From positions 186,001 through 250,000 of the forward strand of contig NJAL01000003.1 in NCBI GenBank assembly GCA_002591725.1: a stretch of DNA of 64,000 bases, written 5' to 3'. Shown here one piece after another: positions 18,931 through 29,544 of this stretch (its first letter is position 1; each line of letters starts with the position of its first letter). The translations under genes were made by a program, and so were the position numbers. Source of the DNA: Candidatus Didemnitutus mandela (GTDB taxonomy: Bacteria > Verrucomicrobiota > Verrucomicrobiia > Opitutales > Opitutaceae). Under the pieces are notes generated by a model. The model was given only the letters and a program-made list of their open reading frames with translations. It did not search any database and was not told the DNA's origin.

Positions 18931-20550
18931 ATGGCAGCCAAACAACTCCTATTCGATGAAGCCGCCCGCCAAAAAGTGCTCCGCGGCGTCGAGCTTCTCT
19001 CCAAAGCCGTCAAAGTTACTCTCGGTCCGAAAGGCCGCAATGTTGTTATTGACAAAAAATTTGGTTCCCCGGCCGTTACTAAGGATGGGGTCACCGTTGC
19101 GAAGGAAGTCGAACTTCCGGACCCCTATGAAAACATGGGTGCGCAGATGGTAAAAGAAGTCGCTTCCAAGACCTCCGACAGCGCGGGCGATGGCACTACC
19201 ACAGCCACCGTGCTCGCTGAAGGCATTTACCGCGAGGGTCTGAAGAACGTGACCGCAGGCTCTAACCCGATTTACTTAAAACGCGGAATCGACAAGGCTG
19301 TTGAGGCCGCCGTTGCAGAGCTCCAGAGGATCTCCAAGAAAGTCAATGAACGCGAAGAGATCCGCCAGGTAGCCACTGTCTCCGCAAACTGGGACAACAC
19401 TATTGGTGAAATAATTGCCGACGCGATGGACAAGGTCGGCAAAGATGGTACGATCACAGTCGAAGAAGCCAAGTCGATTGATACCACTCTTGACGTTGTC
19501 GAAGGTATGCAGTTCGATAAAGGCTATCTTTCGCCCTATTTCGCGACTAACATGGAAGCGCAAGAAGCAATTCTAGAGGATGCTTACGTGCTCATCCACG
19601 AGAAGAAAATTTCCAACTTGCAGGAACTCCTTCCTCTCCTCCAAACCGTCTCCAAGAGCGGAAAACCGCTTCTCGTGATCGCAGAGGAAGTCGAAGGCGA
19701 AGCTTTAGCTGCCCTTGTTGTGAACAAAATCCGTGGCACCCTTAATGTGTGTGCTGCCAAAGCCCCCGGCTTTGGCGACCGCCGCAAAGCCATGCTTGAA
19801 GACATTGCGGTTCTAACTGCTGGCAAATGCCTTACCGAAGACCTTGGCATCAAGCTTGAGAACGTTACTATTTCCGACCTCGGCCGCGCGAAGCGCATCG
19901 TAGTCGACAAAGAAAACACCACGATCGTTGAAGGTTCGGGAAAGTCGTCTGACATACAAGGCCGCGTGAAGCAGATCCGCCGCCAGATCGACGAAACTAC
20001 CTCCGACTATGATCGAGAAAAGCTGCAAGAGCGCCTCGCGAAGCTCGCAGGTGGTGTTGCTGTCATCAATGTCGGCGCAGCGACCGAAGCCGAAATGAAG
20101 GAAAAGAAAGCTCGCGTCGAAGATGCGTTGCATGCTACCCGTGCTGCCGTTGAAGAAGGCATTGTTCCCGGGGGGGGCGTGGCCCTCCTTCGCACCGCTA
20201 AGGCGATCGAAACCCTCAATGTTGAAAGTGACGAAGCGATTGGTTCTCAGATTGTACGCCGCGCTATCGAGCATCCCCTTAAGCAGCTTTGTGCTAACGC
20301 AGGCGTTGATGGAGGTGTTGTTGCGAAGGAAGTTTCCTCTGGAAAAGCCAACTACGGCTACAACGTCGCGACCGGAAACTATGAAGACCTCGCAAAAGCA
20401 GGTGTTGTCGATCCGACCAAGGTAACCCGTGCTGCTCTGCAAAACGCTGCCTCGATCTCGGGGCTACTCCTCACGACTGAGTGCATGATCACCGAGATTC
20501 CGGAAAAAAAGGAAGTTCCTCCGGCCCCCGCTGGTGGGATGGATTACTAA
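18931..20550 (+). CDS. groEL: Chaperonin GroEL
   Basis: GroEL is the 60-kDa chaperonin that encapsulates and folds proteins using ATP together with GroES. The 539-residue product is full length. The ATP-binding segments are [19 protein letters not shown] near 29-47 and [14 protein letters not shown] near 86-99. The apical domain and the hinge near [10 protein letters not shown] (410-420) are present. The C-terminus is short, [10 protein letters not shown], with one GGM rather than the long GGM repeat of many orthologues. Reading frame and length are intact, consistent with strong retention. Transcription ends at a strong hairpin 30 bp downstream. Confidence 0.98.
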   Translation: MAAKQLLFDEAARQKVLRGVELLSKAVKVTLGPKGRNVVIDKKFGSPAVTKDGVTVAKEVELPDPYENMGAQMVKEVASKTSDSAGDGTTTATVLAEGIYREGLKNVTAGSNPIYLKRGIDKAVEAAVAELQRISKKVNEREEIRQVATVSANWDNTIGEIIADAMDKVGKDGTITVEEAKSIDTTLDVVEGMQFDKGYLSPYFATNMEAQEAILEDAYVLIHEKKISNLQELLPLLQTVSKSGKPLLVIAEEVEGEALAALVVNKIRGTLNVCAAKAPGFGDRRKAMLEDIAVLTAGKCLTEDLGIKLENVTISDLGRAKRIVVDKENTTIVEGSGKSSDIQGRVKQIRRQIDETTSDYDREKLQERLAKLAGGVAVINVGAATEAEMKEKKARVEDALHATRAAVEEGIVPGGGVALLRTAKAIETLNVESDEAIGSQIVRRAIEHPLKQLCANAGVDGGVVAKEVSSGKANYGYNVATGNYEDLAKAGVVDPTKVTRAALQNAASISGLLLTTECMITEIPEKKEVPPAPAGGMDY

Positions 20551-20578
20551 TAAAGACAAGCTGTCTCGGAAGCCCTTC

Positions 20579-20610
20579 AAAGCGCGCTCTTCAGAGCGCG
20601 CTTTTTGCTT
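20579..20610 (+). terminator. Intrinsic terminator after groEL
   Basis: AGCGCGCTC and GAGCGCGCT form a 9-bp GC-rich stem with a TTCA loop, followed by TTTTTGCTTTTT. This is the clearest one-directional rho-independent terminator in the window, and it ends the chaperone gene cluster. Confidence 0.95.
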
Positions 20611-22042
20611 TTTGTGCGGCCAATCGAGAAAGATAAACTAAGCTCGTCTGCTTTTGGCCAGGACTGAAAAAGAAAAAGCCTTATGAAAATCGTGATCAGA
20701 TTTATTTTTTAGTGTGCTTGGGCAAGCGAGATGACAGTTAAAGAACAGACGCGAGCGCGATTGAAACAAATTGCACACAGAAACCACTCATTATACTGCG
20801 CTTTATTTCAAAATCGGTTCATTGATATGCAATGCGACGTCTTTATATCTAGTGACGACGTTGGAGCAGCAGCTTCCGCTATTCCCTATTATGTCCGGTT
20901 GTCGGCGAGGACCGACTAGACCATTTCCGGGCTTATCGGTATCAGGAAAAATGCACAGTTGAACCATGAACTATACGGAACAGGAGTTGGCGCAATTTTG
21001 AGAGCGAGTGACACGTGAGCTTGGCGTCCGTCCGGGCTTCGTTATCGAATCGGGACTTGACACGCTAGCCATCAGTTTTACCTACGAAAAAGGTCAGCTC
21101 CGCCGTACCGTGACTTGCTGGTAAAAGCGAGGGATGTGACAGCGTGACAAGTAGTCTAGTCGCGATTTTGTAACGTACCGGGAAAACTTTTATGGCATTT
21201 ACAGAATTCAATTTCCATTAATTGTTACCGTGAGACAGCTGGCGAATAGTCCCTCTTCCATCTGTACGACCTGGCAGTTGAGACATGAAAGAGAGATGTT
21301 AGATCCGTGAGACGGGTGATCGTGTTTTACGGTGTTGAGGCTTCCCTTAACCGGAAGAGAGTCGGCTGCGAGGTGTTACAGCCAGCCTTTGTACGCGCAA
21401 ACTCGTGTGTAGGCCTTTTAAAGCGTGGAGCATGGTTGGCCCAATGGTGGTCACATTTCGCCGAGGGGGTTTGGAAAACTGTGCGGCAATTTTGTAGCTA
21501 GCGGCGTGGTCATCAAAGTTGGTTAGGTTTCGCAACAGCAGAAACTCGGGGAAACCGACGACATTTCGCATTGATCGATGGCGTTCAAATATTTACCGGA
21601 CCGAGTAAGCACCCGATTGCGTGCGATCACTTGGCTGGTCGGCCACACTGGTATCCTGACGCTCGTAGTGAAGTTCGATCCGGTTAATCTCCGATAGTTT
21701 CCTGTGGAGAAGTCGTCGGGGGCAGAAACCTGTCTACTAAAACAACTGCAAGCGCATTTCGAGCAAAGCTGCAGGTGCTGGCAAGCCAGGCCTGCTGATG
21801 CCAGTGGTACTGGACGGCTTGCGACCGGAGCTCAATCTGACGAACGATAATATCCGGTGAAACTTGCGTAGCGGTTGGATAGTCGGTCAAAAAGTTAGTT
21901 ATGTTACTTATTTTATACATAGCATTTACTATACTAATGTAAAGTGCAGTTTCCGGCGGGCATCTCACTTGCTTACCATGGGCTTGCAGTTGAAATAGTG
22001 AATCGTCTGGTGGAGGAGCGAAGTACCGCCGCAAGGCGTTAT
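20611..22042. other. Eroded region downstream of groEL
   Basis: No intact gene. A short coding-like segment begins at an ATG at 20966: MNYTEQELAQF, a stop, then ERVTRELGVRPGFVIESG and LDTLAISFTYEKGQLRRTV, which reads like a protein with one nonsense mutation. I do not recognise its family. The rest (21200-22040) gives only short frames on both strands. Confidence 0.4.
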
Positions 22043-23805
22043 TTAGAACGGCCAGATTTTCGGGATGACATGATAGCTACGTTGAAATAAAGGAGGTCCA
22101 TCAGTATTCAGTATGTCGGCTTTGAGGAAGTTATCGAAAAGGTAGCCGGTGGTGCCGTAGACGTAGGCGTTCCTCTGGTAGCCGATGGGCGTCGAGAAGG
22201 CGGCGGACGCAGCGAAAATGATGGTAATCAGAAAGAGGATGGGAATCGAGCCCGGCTTCGATCGCGATCTGCAGTAATGACTGCAACTATGGTGTATTCC
22301 CGTGAACTCTATTGTGATCGTATAGATGTAGCCGAATATCACGAGGGGGGATTTTCGGGCTCGGCGATTACGTGGTTAACGAGACCGCACACTTCGTGTG
22401 CAACCTAGCTGGCAGCGCCTGTTCCCTTTTGCAGTGTTGAAGGCGAGCATACCGAAGACCAAGTAACATCAATGGCTGCTCGATATGCCCGCATAGGCTT
22501 CCTTCGGGCGGATGGAGTCGGCGAAACATAAGAGACAGAGCCGACAATTGTACCGATATGGATGGGCAGGATTTTGAAAGTTTTTAGCAACACAGCGCCG
22601 GTCGACCAGGATAGTCTTACGATACAGCGAAACTGACGACAGTGGCGGGCGATCCTATGAGGATGACTTCGTCGGTCTCGCCGTATGGAGGCGACAGCCT
22701 GCTCCGTGCTAATCATTAGGAGGATATTACCCATCCGCAGTGGGCATGGAATCGGGATGGCGATTGCGGAGGGTTTCTCTACCCCCGATGGATTATAAGA
22801 ACGACAGCGCGAAAATGCTGGCAAAAGTTGAAGTCGGCGATGTTTTGGTCGATGAGTTCGGAGTTCGGGTGCAATCATGCCCTCAAAAACAGTGCTTTGA
22901 TGGGCTACGATTTTTCCGAGGCTATTCTTTTGCAGCAAAATCGAAACCAGGAATCGAGCACGCGCTCTCGATGGCGGGCGGGTGGCACCCCAGCTTCCTA
23001 CACATACATACCGGTATTATTATTGGATCCATGGGCGATGGCGATTCTATTGCGAATTACTTTAAGGAGGCGAAAGCCGCAGGCCGATACGAGGTCGGCT
23101 TCCATCAGGCTTTCGGCGAATTAGCTGGGGGACCTAAGCTTCTGCGATATATTCGCGTTTCTCGCCATCGGAGGGGATTGATTCGGGCATTTCCAGACAG
23201 CAGGCGGTTGCCGGCGATGGTGAGATAAACGCCACCAATTATCGCAGCGGGAATAGCAAGTGCTGGGAGTTCGAATATATCAAGGCTGTGCTGACCGCGC
23301 TCCAGGGGGAAAGTAGTTGACCGATAAGGTTGATGCTTGTGCACGATATAAGATGCCATCGAACGCTTATGGCATAGGAGAGTGGGATCAGAAACTTCGA
23401 AGCTGGTAGGTTCACCTTCCTGCGCAGAGGCTGGCTACGATGGGTACGAAAACTGCGACAGCGGGCGTGTTATTGATCGACGCCGAGATAAAAGCGACAA
23501 ACACGACGAGCAGGAAACTCACCACAGGATAGTGCGAGCTTCGCTGCCTTGTCTAAGCAATTGGAAGGATAATCGATGGGAATTGCTGCTTTCACTAAAG
23601 TAGCACTGAGAGTGAACGTCGCTGAGACGGAGATGAACACCGGGTTAGCGAAGACCGTCGTCGCTTTCTCATGAGGTAGCAGTTTGCTGACGAACAGAAT
23701 GGCAGAAGCGGGGAGCGCAATAATATAGACATAGTATTTCTTCAAAACGAAGCCGCTGAGAGCAAGCGCTAACAATCCGATCACGAAGGAAGTTCCCAAA
23801 GTCAT
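22043..23805 (-). pseudogene. SLC13-family (DASS) anion permease remnant
   Basis: The intact family members are about 590-residue membrane permeases with two central TrkA-C domains, importing sulfate or dicarboxylates. The N-terminal part (23805 down to about 23600) reads LLALALSGFVLKKYYVYIIALP, then TTVFANPVFISVSATFTLSATLVKA, matching the family's GFSNPAVITVAALFVLSAAL. At 23290-23190 FELPALAIPAAIIGGVYLTIAGNRLLSG matches the segment before the TrkA-C domains. At 22290-22110 FAASAAFSTPIGYQRNAYVYGTTGYLFDNFLKA matches the signature ASAsFaTPIGYQtNxmVygPGGYrF near the C-terminus. Stops and frame changes lie between, and the total span fits the original length. Confidence 0.85.
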
Positions 23806-23849
23806 GAGCTGTGAAGTTAGCCGGAGACCGGGTGGAAAACTCGAGAAGA

Positions 23850-24600
23850 TCCGGGTTTGAAATTCGTTCGCGCGGTTTTTCGATTGCTGGTACCAGCTAG
23901 CTATAGAAGGCCGTGACGAAGGCGATCATCACGACTCTCATTCCCACCACTTTCATCATCAAGCCGGTCAACAGCTGGCTTTCAACTGCCAACAGGAGAT
24001 GGAGATGATGCGACTGAAAAATCGTAGGTCGAATAAAGAACCTGGGCGAAAAACGTAATATAGGCTAAAATCGGCCTCATAGCGATGGTGGCGACAGGGA
24101 AGTAGGGAAGTAAAAAACAGTTTCCAGGCGAAACGGATGGACGGAAAATCGTGTGAGAGACTGAATCAACCGGAAAAGGGCAAAGGCTGCGCAGAAGATC
24201 GTGAACTTTTCGATGGTGTGAAGCGTTCGATTGTGTAGCGCGGTGTGGTAGAGAAGCGGAGCATTCCAGGCGGTCTTGCTCAGATCAAGTCGCAAGTGCA
24301 CAGACGGAGCAGATAGACCCGGAAGCCGAGCGCAAAATCGGCTGGCCGCTCGCGGGCTGAATTATCCAGCAGGGAAGGTAAGAGGAAGAGCAGAGCAGCG
24401 TAGATCAAGAAACTAGCGTTGGAGTATATGGGCGCTGAAAAGGAGAGGGAACGCTCACCGGCCTGGTCGAGCGGCGAGGCGTAGAATTTAAGCGCGCAGT
24501 CTACCGGGAAGAACGACCCAGGGGAAGGCTGGATCGCAAGGGACTGGCCGAGCAAGGCATAAAGCTATCGAAGCAGGGTAAACTGCCGATAAAAAACTCA
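23850..24600 (-). pseudogene. ctaG: Cytochrome c oxidase assembly factor CtaG remnant (caa3 type)
   Basis: CtaG of the caa3 family is a membrane protein needed for copper insertion into the oxidase. Reading the minus strand from about 24500: LKFYASPLDQAGERSLSFSAPIYSN, then LIYAALLFLLPSLL, corresponding to SPLDxLGExxLFSAHMxQHLLLxxxAPPLLLLG with the AHMxQH histidines lost. Near 24280-24170, TAWNAPLLYHTALHNRTLHTIEKFTIFCAAFALF corresponds to LWHLPxLYdAALxxexlHaLEHlsFLlaallFW. Near 23970, QLLTGLMMKVVGMRVVMIAFVTAFYS corresponds to DQxLgGLlMWVPGgxvYLiaalvlfy. Frameshifts separate these. Its position directly after coxD on the same strand supports the call. Confidence 0.78.
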
Positions 24601-24683
24601 TTGTGCCCGCACATTCTAGGAGATTATAAAAAAGCTTCGCCTTAAGGTGGAGCTGGGAGATGAATGCAGTCTCTTCAGTGGGG

Positions 24684-25064
24684 TCAAACCAGTCCGCGAA
24701 GAACAGCTGGAGAAGCTAGCGATGCGGATAGGGAGGTCAGCGGTTTGCTGACTTCTGCTCCGAAGAGATGGAGGAACGCCCACATCATGAAACTTGCGAG
24801 AATCAGTCCGATGAAGAACAAAATCGTGCAGAAGATTTTATCCCATCGCAGGTGCATGAAGTAAAAGATAACAAGTATAAACTTGATGGCCGAGAGCATG
24901 GAAAGCAGGCCAAAAACCAGCTTGTGGGTCAAGGGAAGGCAAATAAGAACAATTTCGAGACCGGTGATGATGCCGAGGATCATTGCGATCTGCACATAAA
25001 TGTGCAGCCTGTTCGGTTCCTGGTGGCCATGGGCGGTCGTAGTTGTGACAGCGGGAACAGGCAT
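24684..25064 (-). CDS. coxD: Cytochrome c oxidase subunit IV
   Basis: This small membrane subunit of a heme-copper oxidase belongs to the prokaryotic COX4 family. The ATG at 25064 lies two bases after the coxC stop and gives about 126 residues. Three hydrophobic helices are visible: IYVQIAMILGIITGLEIVLICL, LVFGLLSMLSAIKFILVIFYFMHLRWD (the family's conserved KFxLVxxfFMHL motif), and FCTILFFIGLILASFMMWAFLHLFG. Its role is stabilising the complex in the inner membrane. It is the last intact gene of the oxidase cluster before the ctaG remnant. Confidence 0.9.
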   Translation of the reverse strand: MPVPAVTTTTAHGHQEPNRLHIYVQIAMILGIITGLEIVLICLPLTHKLVFGLLSMLSAIKFILVIFYFMHLRWDKIFCTILFFIGLILASFMMWAFLHLFGAEVSKPLTSLSASLASPAVLRGLV

Positions 25065-25066
25065 GT

Positions 25067-25933
25067 TCAGAGGTATTCGATGAGATAAACCGCGGTGAAG
25101 ATGACAATCCACACGATGTCGACAAAGTGCCAGTAGAGACCGATAGATTCGATGTCCACGGCATTCGCTTTTCCGAAATCAACGGCGCTGGCGAGAGGCC
25201 TGCGGCTCATCCAGAAGATTGCGCCAAGAGAGACGATTTCGAAGAGGACCGCAATCAGGTGATGGCCGAAGAAGTCAGCCAAGCCGGCGCTGCTGATGCC
25301 ATGCACTTCGAACATTTCGAGGACGCCCGGGACAATCTTGATGAACGCGAAACCGATCGCGGTACAGATAAAAAGGAGGTGGAGCAGTGCCATGCCAAAA
25401 TCGGCCGCAGCGCCGTTACTGTGGGCGGGCTTAAAAGAGCGAACATGCATGAGGCCAAGCAAGAGAACACCGATGGCAACGTGCGTGCCGTGGGTGCCGG
25501 TGAGCGTGTAGAATGTGGAGCCAAAAATGCTGTTCGAGATCGTCATGTGGTGGATGTGTACGAACTGACCGAACTCGAATACCTGGCCACCGAGGAAGAT
25601 ACAACCGAAGAACATCGTCCCGAGAAGCATGTTACGCATGCTCTTGATCTGACCGCGCTGAATGGCGTTTACGGCGAGCGCCATGAGGAGCGACGACATA
25701 AGGAGGATGAACGTCGAAAAGGACGTCAACTCGATGTTGAAAATCTTGGTCGGCTCGGCATTGCCCGGAGGCGGATTGAGACGATAAACAAGATGGGTCG
25801 AAATCAGCGAGCCAAAGAACATGCAGTCCGAAGCGAGAAAAGCCCACCAAAGGAGTTTTTTGTTCGGAATGCCCGTGCTGGTAGTTGGGTCGTTGTGAAT
25901 ATCGATAGCGCTGGCGGCGGCGTGGCTGCTCAT
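25067..25933 (-). CDS. coxC: Cytochrome c oxidase subunit III
   Basis: Subunit III supports proton uptake and stability of the oxidase core. The 288-residue product starts MSSHAAASAIDIHNDPTTST and has about seven transmembrane segments. Recognisable are KLLWWAFLASDCMFFGSLISTHLVYR near 25-50, with the conserved acidic residue in the second helix region, FGSTFYTLTGTHGTHVAIGVLLLG near 138-160 (the FftlTGxHglHV motif), and WHFVDIVWIVIFTAVYLIEYL at the C-terminus, the classic YWHFVDxvWxxxfxxxYl ending. It follows coxA by 18 bp and is translated into coxD. Confidence 0.96.
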   Translation of the reverse strand: MSSHAAASAIDIHNDPTTSTGIPNKKLLWWAFLASDCMFFGSLISTHLVYRLNPPPGNAEPTKIFNIELTSFSTFILLMSSLLMALAVNAIQRGQIKSMRNMLLGTMFFGCIFLGGQVFEFGQFVHIHHMTISNSIFGSTFYTLTGTHGTHVAIGVLLLGLMHVRSFKPAHSNGAAADFGMALLHLLFICTAIGFAFIKIVPGVLEMFEVHGISSAGLADFFGHHLIAVLFEIVSLGAIFWMSRRPLASAVDFGKANAVDIESIGLYWHFVDIVWIVIFTAVYLIEYL

Positions 25934-25951
25934 GGGTGAATATAAAATTGG

Positions 25952-27952
25952 TTAACGGGAGCTGCGGAATACGGATTCCTCGCCGCTTGCGTTGATGTGG
26001 ATATGGTAGCCGCCGGGGCCTTCTAGCGCCCAGAGATAGCAGCTAAAGAACAGGATGATGCCGCCGAGGATGGCAAAGGGCATGTGGGAGGTGGCTATTT
26101 CTTTCCCGAAGAAAGTGACCGGATCGGCGAGCTGGATGAAGTTATAGCCGCCGAAGAAAAGGCCGATAGAAGTGATCAGCGGATACCAGGACGAGTCGGG
26201 CATGTGGATACCGCTATGGGGTTCCTCCGCCTGCATGCGCTCGGATTGCTCCTTCGCGATTTCTTTTTTGTGGTGCTTTTCATGCCAGTAGGCATCGCGG
26301 GCATGGACGGTGGGAATGACCTTGAAATTGTATTCCGGGGGAGGAGATGGAATTGACCATTCGAGCGTGCGACCATCCCACGGATCGCTGCCGGCTTTTT
26401 CTCCTTTGAAGTAGGTGTATACGAGAACGGAAAAGTAAGTGAAGATGCCGATTCCGAGGAGATAGGAGCCGAAAGTGGAGATGAGGTTGTCATCGTTCCA
26501 GCCCATGTTGGCGTCGTAAGTCCAGGTGCGGCGTGGCATGCCGTTTAGACCGAGGAAGTGCATCGGAAAGAAAGTTACGTTGAAGCCGATAAAAATGATC
26601 CAGAAGGAGAGCTTGCCCCAGAATTCCGGAACAAGCCGGCCAAAGAACTTTGGGAACCAGTAGTGAATCGCGGCCAGCAGCGCGAAGGTGGAACCACCGA
26701 TCAGCACGTAGTGGAAATGGGCGACGACGAAATAGGAGTCCTGCTGCTGGGCATCAGCGGGGGCTGCAGAGTGCATCACACCAGAGAAGCCGCCGAGCAT
26801 GAACATCCAGATAAAGCCCAAAGCGAACATCATCGGGGTGCGTGTTTGGATCTGGCCGCCCCAGAGGGTCCCGATCCAGTTGAAGATCTTGACACCGGTC
26901 GGAACCGCGATGGCCATCGTTGCGATGGAGAATGCGGCGGTGGCGACGTTGCCCATTCCCGTGGTGAACATGTGGTGGCTCCACACACCGAAGCCGATGA
27001 AACCGATTGCGGCACCGGAGAAGACGATGATTGGATAACCAAGGAGCGGCTTGCGCGAAAATGTTGGTAGGATTTCCGAGATGTAGCCCATAGGGGGCAG
27101 GATGAGGATGTAAACTTCGGGGTGACCGAAGACCCAGAAAAGATGCTGCCAGAGGATCGGTTGACCGCCGTTGGACACTTCGAAGAAGTTAGTGCCGAAG
27201 TGGCGGTCGAACAGTACTTCAACGAGCGCGATGGCGATTGCGGGAAGCGCGAGAATCAGCAGGAAGCTGGTTACGAGGGTCATCCACGTAAACACCGGCA
27301 GGCGCATCATCGTGAGACCAGGAGCCCGGAGGTTGATGATAGTTGCGATGAAGTTAAGAGAGGAAACGATTGAAGAGACACCGAGGATTTGTAAGCCCAT
27401 GGCCCAGAGATCGGTGGAAAGCTGCGGAGTGAAAACCTTCGAGGTGAGGGGCGCATAGCCGAACCAGCCGATCGCGGGAGCGCGGCCGAAGTCGAAGGAG
27501 GGGAAGAGGTGGCTCAGCCAGCCGAGGTTTAACATCACGGCACCGGCTACCCAAACCCAGAGAGAAAACGAATTAAGGCGGGGAAAGGCGACGTCGCGGG
27601 CGCCGATTTGAATCGGCATGATCAAATTAAAAAACGCGGAGTTCAATGGCATGATTGCGAGGAAGATCATGGTCGTGCCGTGCATTGTGAAGAGCTCGTT
27701 ATAGGTTTGAGCCGTTACAAAACGATTGTTTGGCACGACGAGCTGGGTACGGATCATCAGCGCTTCAAGGCCGCCGATTAGGAAGAAAATAATGGCGAAG
27801 GTGGCGTAAAGGATTCCGATCTTCTTGTGGTCGACAGTGGTGAGCCAGCTGGTCAAACCGGATTTCTCCATCGGACGGGGAAGGAATTCGATCGACCGTG
27901 CAGCGGAATGTCCCTTGTCTATGTAATCTGGTTTTTCCTGTTCTTCAGCCAT
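25952..27952 (-). CDS. coxA: Cytochrome c oxidase subunit I (caa3-type)
   Basis: Subunit I holds low-spin heme a and the heme a3-CuB centre where oxygen is reduced. The ATG at 27952 (MAEEQEKPDYIDKG) gives about 666 residues. A longer frame to 28081 exists but its extra residues are not family-like. Twelve core helices are expected. Landmarks are the first heme a histidine in MHGTTMIF near 93, the CuB histidine and cross-linked tyrosine in WVFGHPEVYILILPP near 260, the CuB His pair region, and VAHFHYVLIGG near 395-405 with the histidines for hemes a3 and a. A C-terminal extension with one or two further helices follows. It lies between coxB and coxC on one strand. Nothing suggests inactivation. 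Confidence 0.97.
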   Translation of the reverse strand: MAEEQEKPDYIDKGHSAARSIEFLPRPMEKSGLTSWLTTVDHKKIGILYATFAIIFFLIGGLEALMIRTQLVVPNNRFVTAQTYNELFTMHGTTMIFLAIMPLNSAFFNLIMPIQIGARDVAFPRLNSFSLWVWVAGAVMLNLGWLSHLFPSFDFGRAPAIGWFGYAPLTSKVFTPQLSTDLWAMGLQILGVSSIVSSLNFIATIINLRAPGLTMMRLPVFTWMTLVTSFLLILALPAIAIALVEVLFDRHFGTNFFEVSNGGQPILWQHLFWVFGHPEVYILILPPMGYISEILPTFSRKPLLGYPIIVFSGAAIGFIGFGVWSHHMFTTGMGNVATAAFSIATMAIAVPTGVKIFNWIGTLWGGQIQTRTPMMFALGFIWMFMLGGFSGVMHSAAPADAQQQDSYFVVAHFHYVLIGGSTFALLAAIHYWFPKFFGRLVPEFWGKLSFWIIFIGFNVTFFPMHFLGLNGMPRRTWTYDANMGWNDDNLISTFGSYLLGIGIFTYFSVLVYTYFKGEKAGSDPWDGRTLEWSIPSPPPEYNFKVIPTVHARDAYWHEKHHKKEIAKEQSERMQAEEPHSGIHMPDSSWYPLITSIGLFFGGYNFIQLADPVTFFGKEIATSHMPFAILGGIILFFSCYLWALEGPGGYHIHINASGEESVFRSSR

Positions 27953-28008
27953 GGAAGAGTTGTGTCGGTGGTTTGTGTGTGTGTTAGAAAACAAAATAAT
28001 TGCGTTAT

Positions 28009-29295
28009 TTATTTGAGGCTTTGTAGGTAGGCGACCATTGCGTCGATTTCCTTGTCGTCGAGGTGGAAGTTCTGCTTCCACTCTTTGCCCTGTTGGACGT
28101 AATAGCCGCCGAAATACATTTTATTGCCCGGTTTGAAATAGGACGGATCTTTGATCCACTGGTGCATGCGTTCCGGGGTGTTTTCGAGCACCCCCGCGGC
28201 GATCGTGGAGCGGGAACCGACGTGGGTCAGTTCCGGTCCCGTAACACCAATACCTTCGTGCCCGCGCACGGTGTGGCAGCTGATGCAGGTCTTTTCCGAA
28301 AAGAGCTTGCGGCCTTGGGCAATAAGATCAGGGTTTTCCCCAGCTGTAACGGTCTGCTTCTCCTTCCAAGCGGCAAACGGGTCGGCATCGAAGGTCTTGC
28401 TTCCAGAGAGCGTGCTGCCCGGGCCGGTGTCGGATGATCTGGGCTTGAACGAGGCAGACTTGATATGGATCTTGCTGGACTCGGTGGTTGCCATGGCTCG
28501 GGCGGGTTTTTTTTGATTATCAAGCCATTTGATGTACTTGCTCGGTGACAGCGCGATCACGCGAAAACGCATGGTAGCATGTGAATCGCCGCAATATTCT
28601 GCGCATTGGCCGTAATAGTAGCCGGGCTTTTCCGTTTTGAACCACAGAAAGTTCGGACGGTTGGGAATCATGTCTACTTTGCCAGCGAGCTTCGGGATCC
28701 AGAAACTGTGGATGACGTCGGCCGTTCGTAGATGAACGCGAATCGGAACGCTAGCGGGAATAACCAACTCGTTCCCTGTGGAAAGGACTGGGCCGTTTTT
28801 GCCATCGGGAAGATTTACTGTTTCCTTATCGTAATCGAATTTGAACCACCATTGGTAGCCGGTGGCAGTGACGTCCATCGCGTTGGCCTTTTCCTCCTCC
28901 GGAACATCGTGTTGGAACCAGATACAGCGGAGCGTCGGGACGGCGATGATGGCGAGTAGGGTGAAGGAAGCGACGATCAGGCCGATTTCGATCAGCGGGT
29001 TGCCATGGCTTTGGTGAGGCATTTTCGCTTTCGTATCTTGGCCGCGAGCCCGGAACCGAATCATCGCATAAGCAAGTATGGAACCGACGACGGCGAAAAC
29101 GAAGCTGGTCACGTAGACCGTGGTCATGAATAGGTCCAGTTGCCTCTTTGCAACCGGGCCGGCGGGCTCGAAAGTCGACTGGCGTCCGTGTAAGTTCAGG
29201 TATTTGCATCCGGAGAGGAGGGCGAAGGCAAGGCCACCTAAAACGAGCAGGGCGAAACAGAAAATTTTGCGGGAAGCGAAGCGTGGGCGAATCAT
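28009..29295 (-). CDS. coxB: Cytochrome c oxidase subunit II fused to cytochrome c (caa3-type)
   Basis: Subunit II accepts electrons at the CuA site. Here a cytochrome c domain is fused to its C-terminus, as in caa3 oxidases. The 428-residue product starts MIRPRFASRKIFCF and has a lipobox-like LLSGC near 30, then two transmembrane helices (about 52-75 and 98-120). The cupredoxin domain has DVIHSFWIPKL near 190 and CAEYCGDSHATMRF near 222-235, supplying the CuA ligands C-x3-C-x3-H-x2-M. After a linker, the heme c site CISCH is near 334-338, with a downstream methionine ligand probably in NKMYFGGYY near 390. All ligands are present, so electron entry looks functional. Confidence 0.97.
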   Translation of the reverse strand: MIRPRFASRKIFCFALLVLGGLAFALLSGCKYLNLHGRQSTFEPAGPVAKRQLDLFMTTVYVTSFVFAVVGSILAYAMIRFRARGQDTKAKMPHQSHGNPLIEIGLIVASFTLLAIIAVPTLRCIWFQHDVPEEEKANAMDVTATGYQWWFKFDYDKETVNLPDGKNGPVLSTGNELVIPASVPIRVHLRTADVIHSFWIPKLAGKVDMIPNRPNFLWFKTEKPGYYYGQCAEYCGDSHATMRFRVIALSPSKYIKWLDNQKKPARAMATTESSKIHIKSASFKPRSSDTGPGSTLSGSKTFDADPFAAWKEKQTVTAGENPDLIAQGRKLFSEKTCISCHTVRGHEGIGVTGPELTHVGSRSTIAAGVLENTPERMHQWIKDPSYFKPGNKMYFGGYYVQQGKEWKQNFHLDDKEIDAMVAYLQSLK

Positions 29296-29544
29296 GTGTG
29301 TCGTAATGAAACGAAATCCTCTGGTGTTGTGCCGGCACGAAGCGCTTAATGTGTGAGCGCTTCAAAATGGCCGCGGCCGCCCATTTTAATCAATGTAAAA
29401 AAACAGATAAATCGATGCTTGGCGGCGAGAGGTAAATCGCTATACAAAAGTCTATTAGCGAGGATGCTACTTTGCATTAGGATAGCCTCACTCGAAAGCA
29501 CGTTATTGCATAAATACACAGATTGTGTCATAAATTAGATTAAC

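Noticed and set aside
25127-25939. A 270-codon open frame on the + strand opposite coxC
   Set aside because: It is a shadow of coxC on the other strand: charged, low-complexity, no family motif, while the minus frame has all subunit III motifs.
26558-27070. A 170-codon + strand frame opposite coxA
   Set aside because: It lies wholly inside the well-supported coxA gene and has His/Glu-rich text typical of antisense frames.
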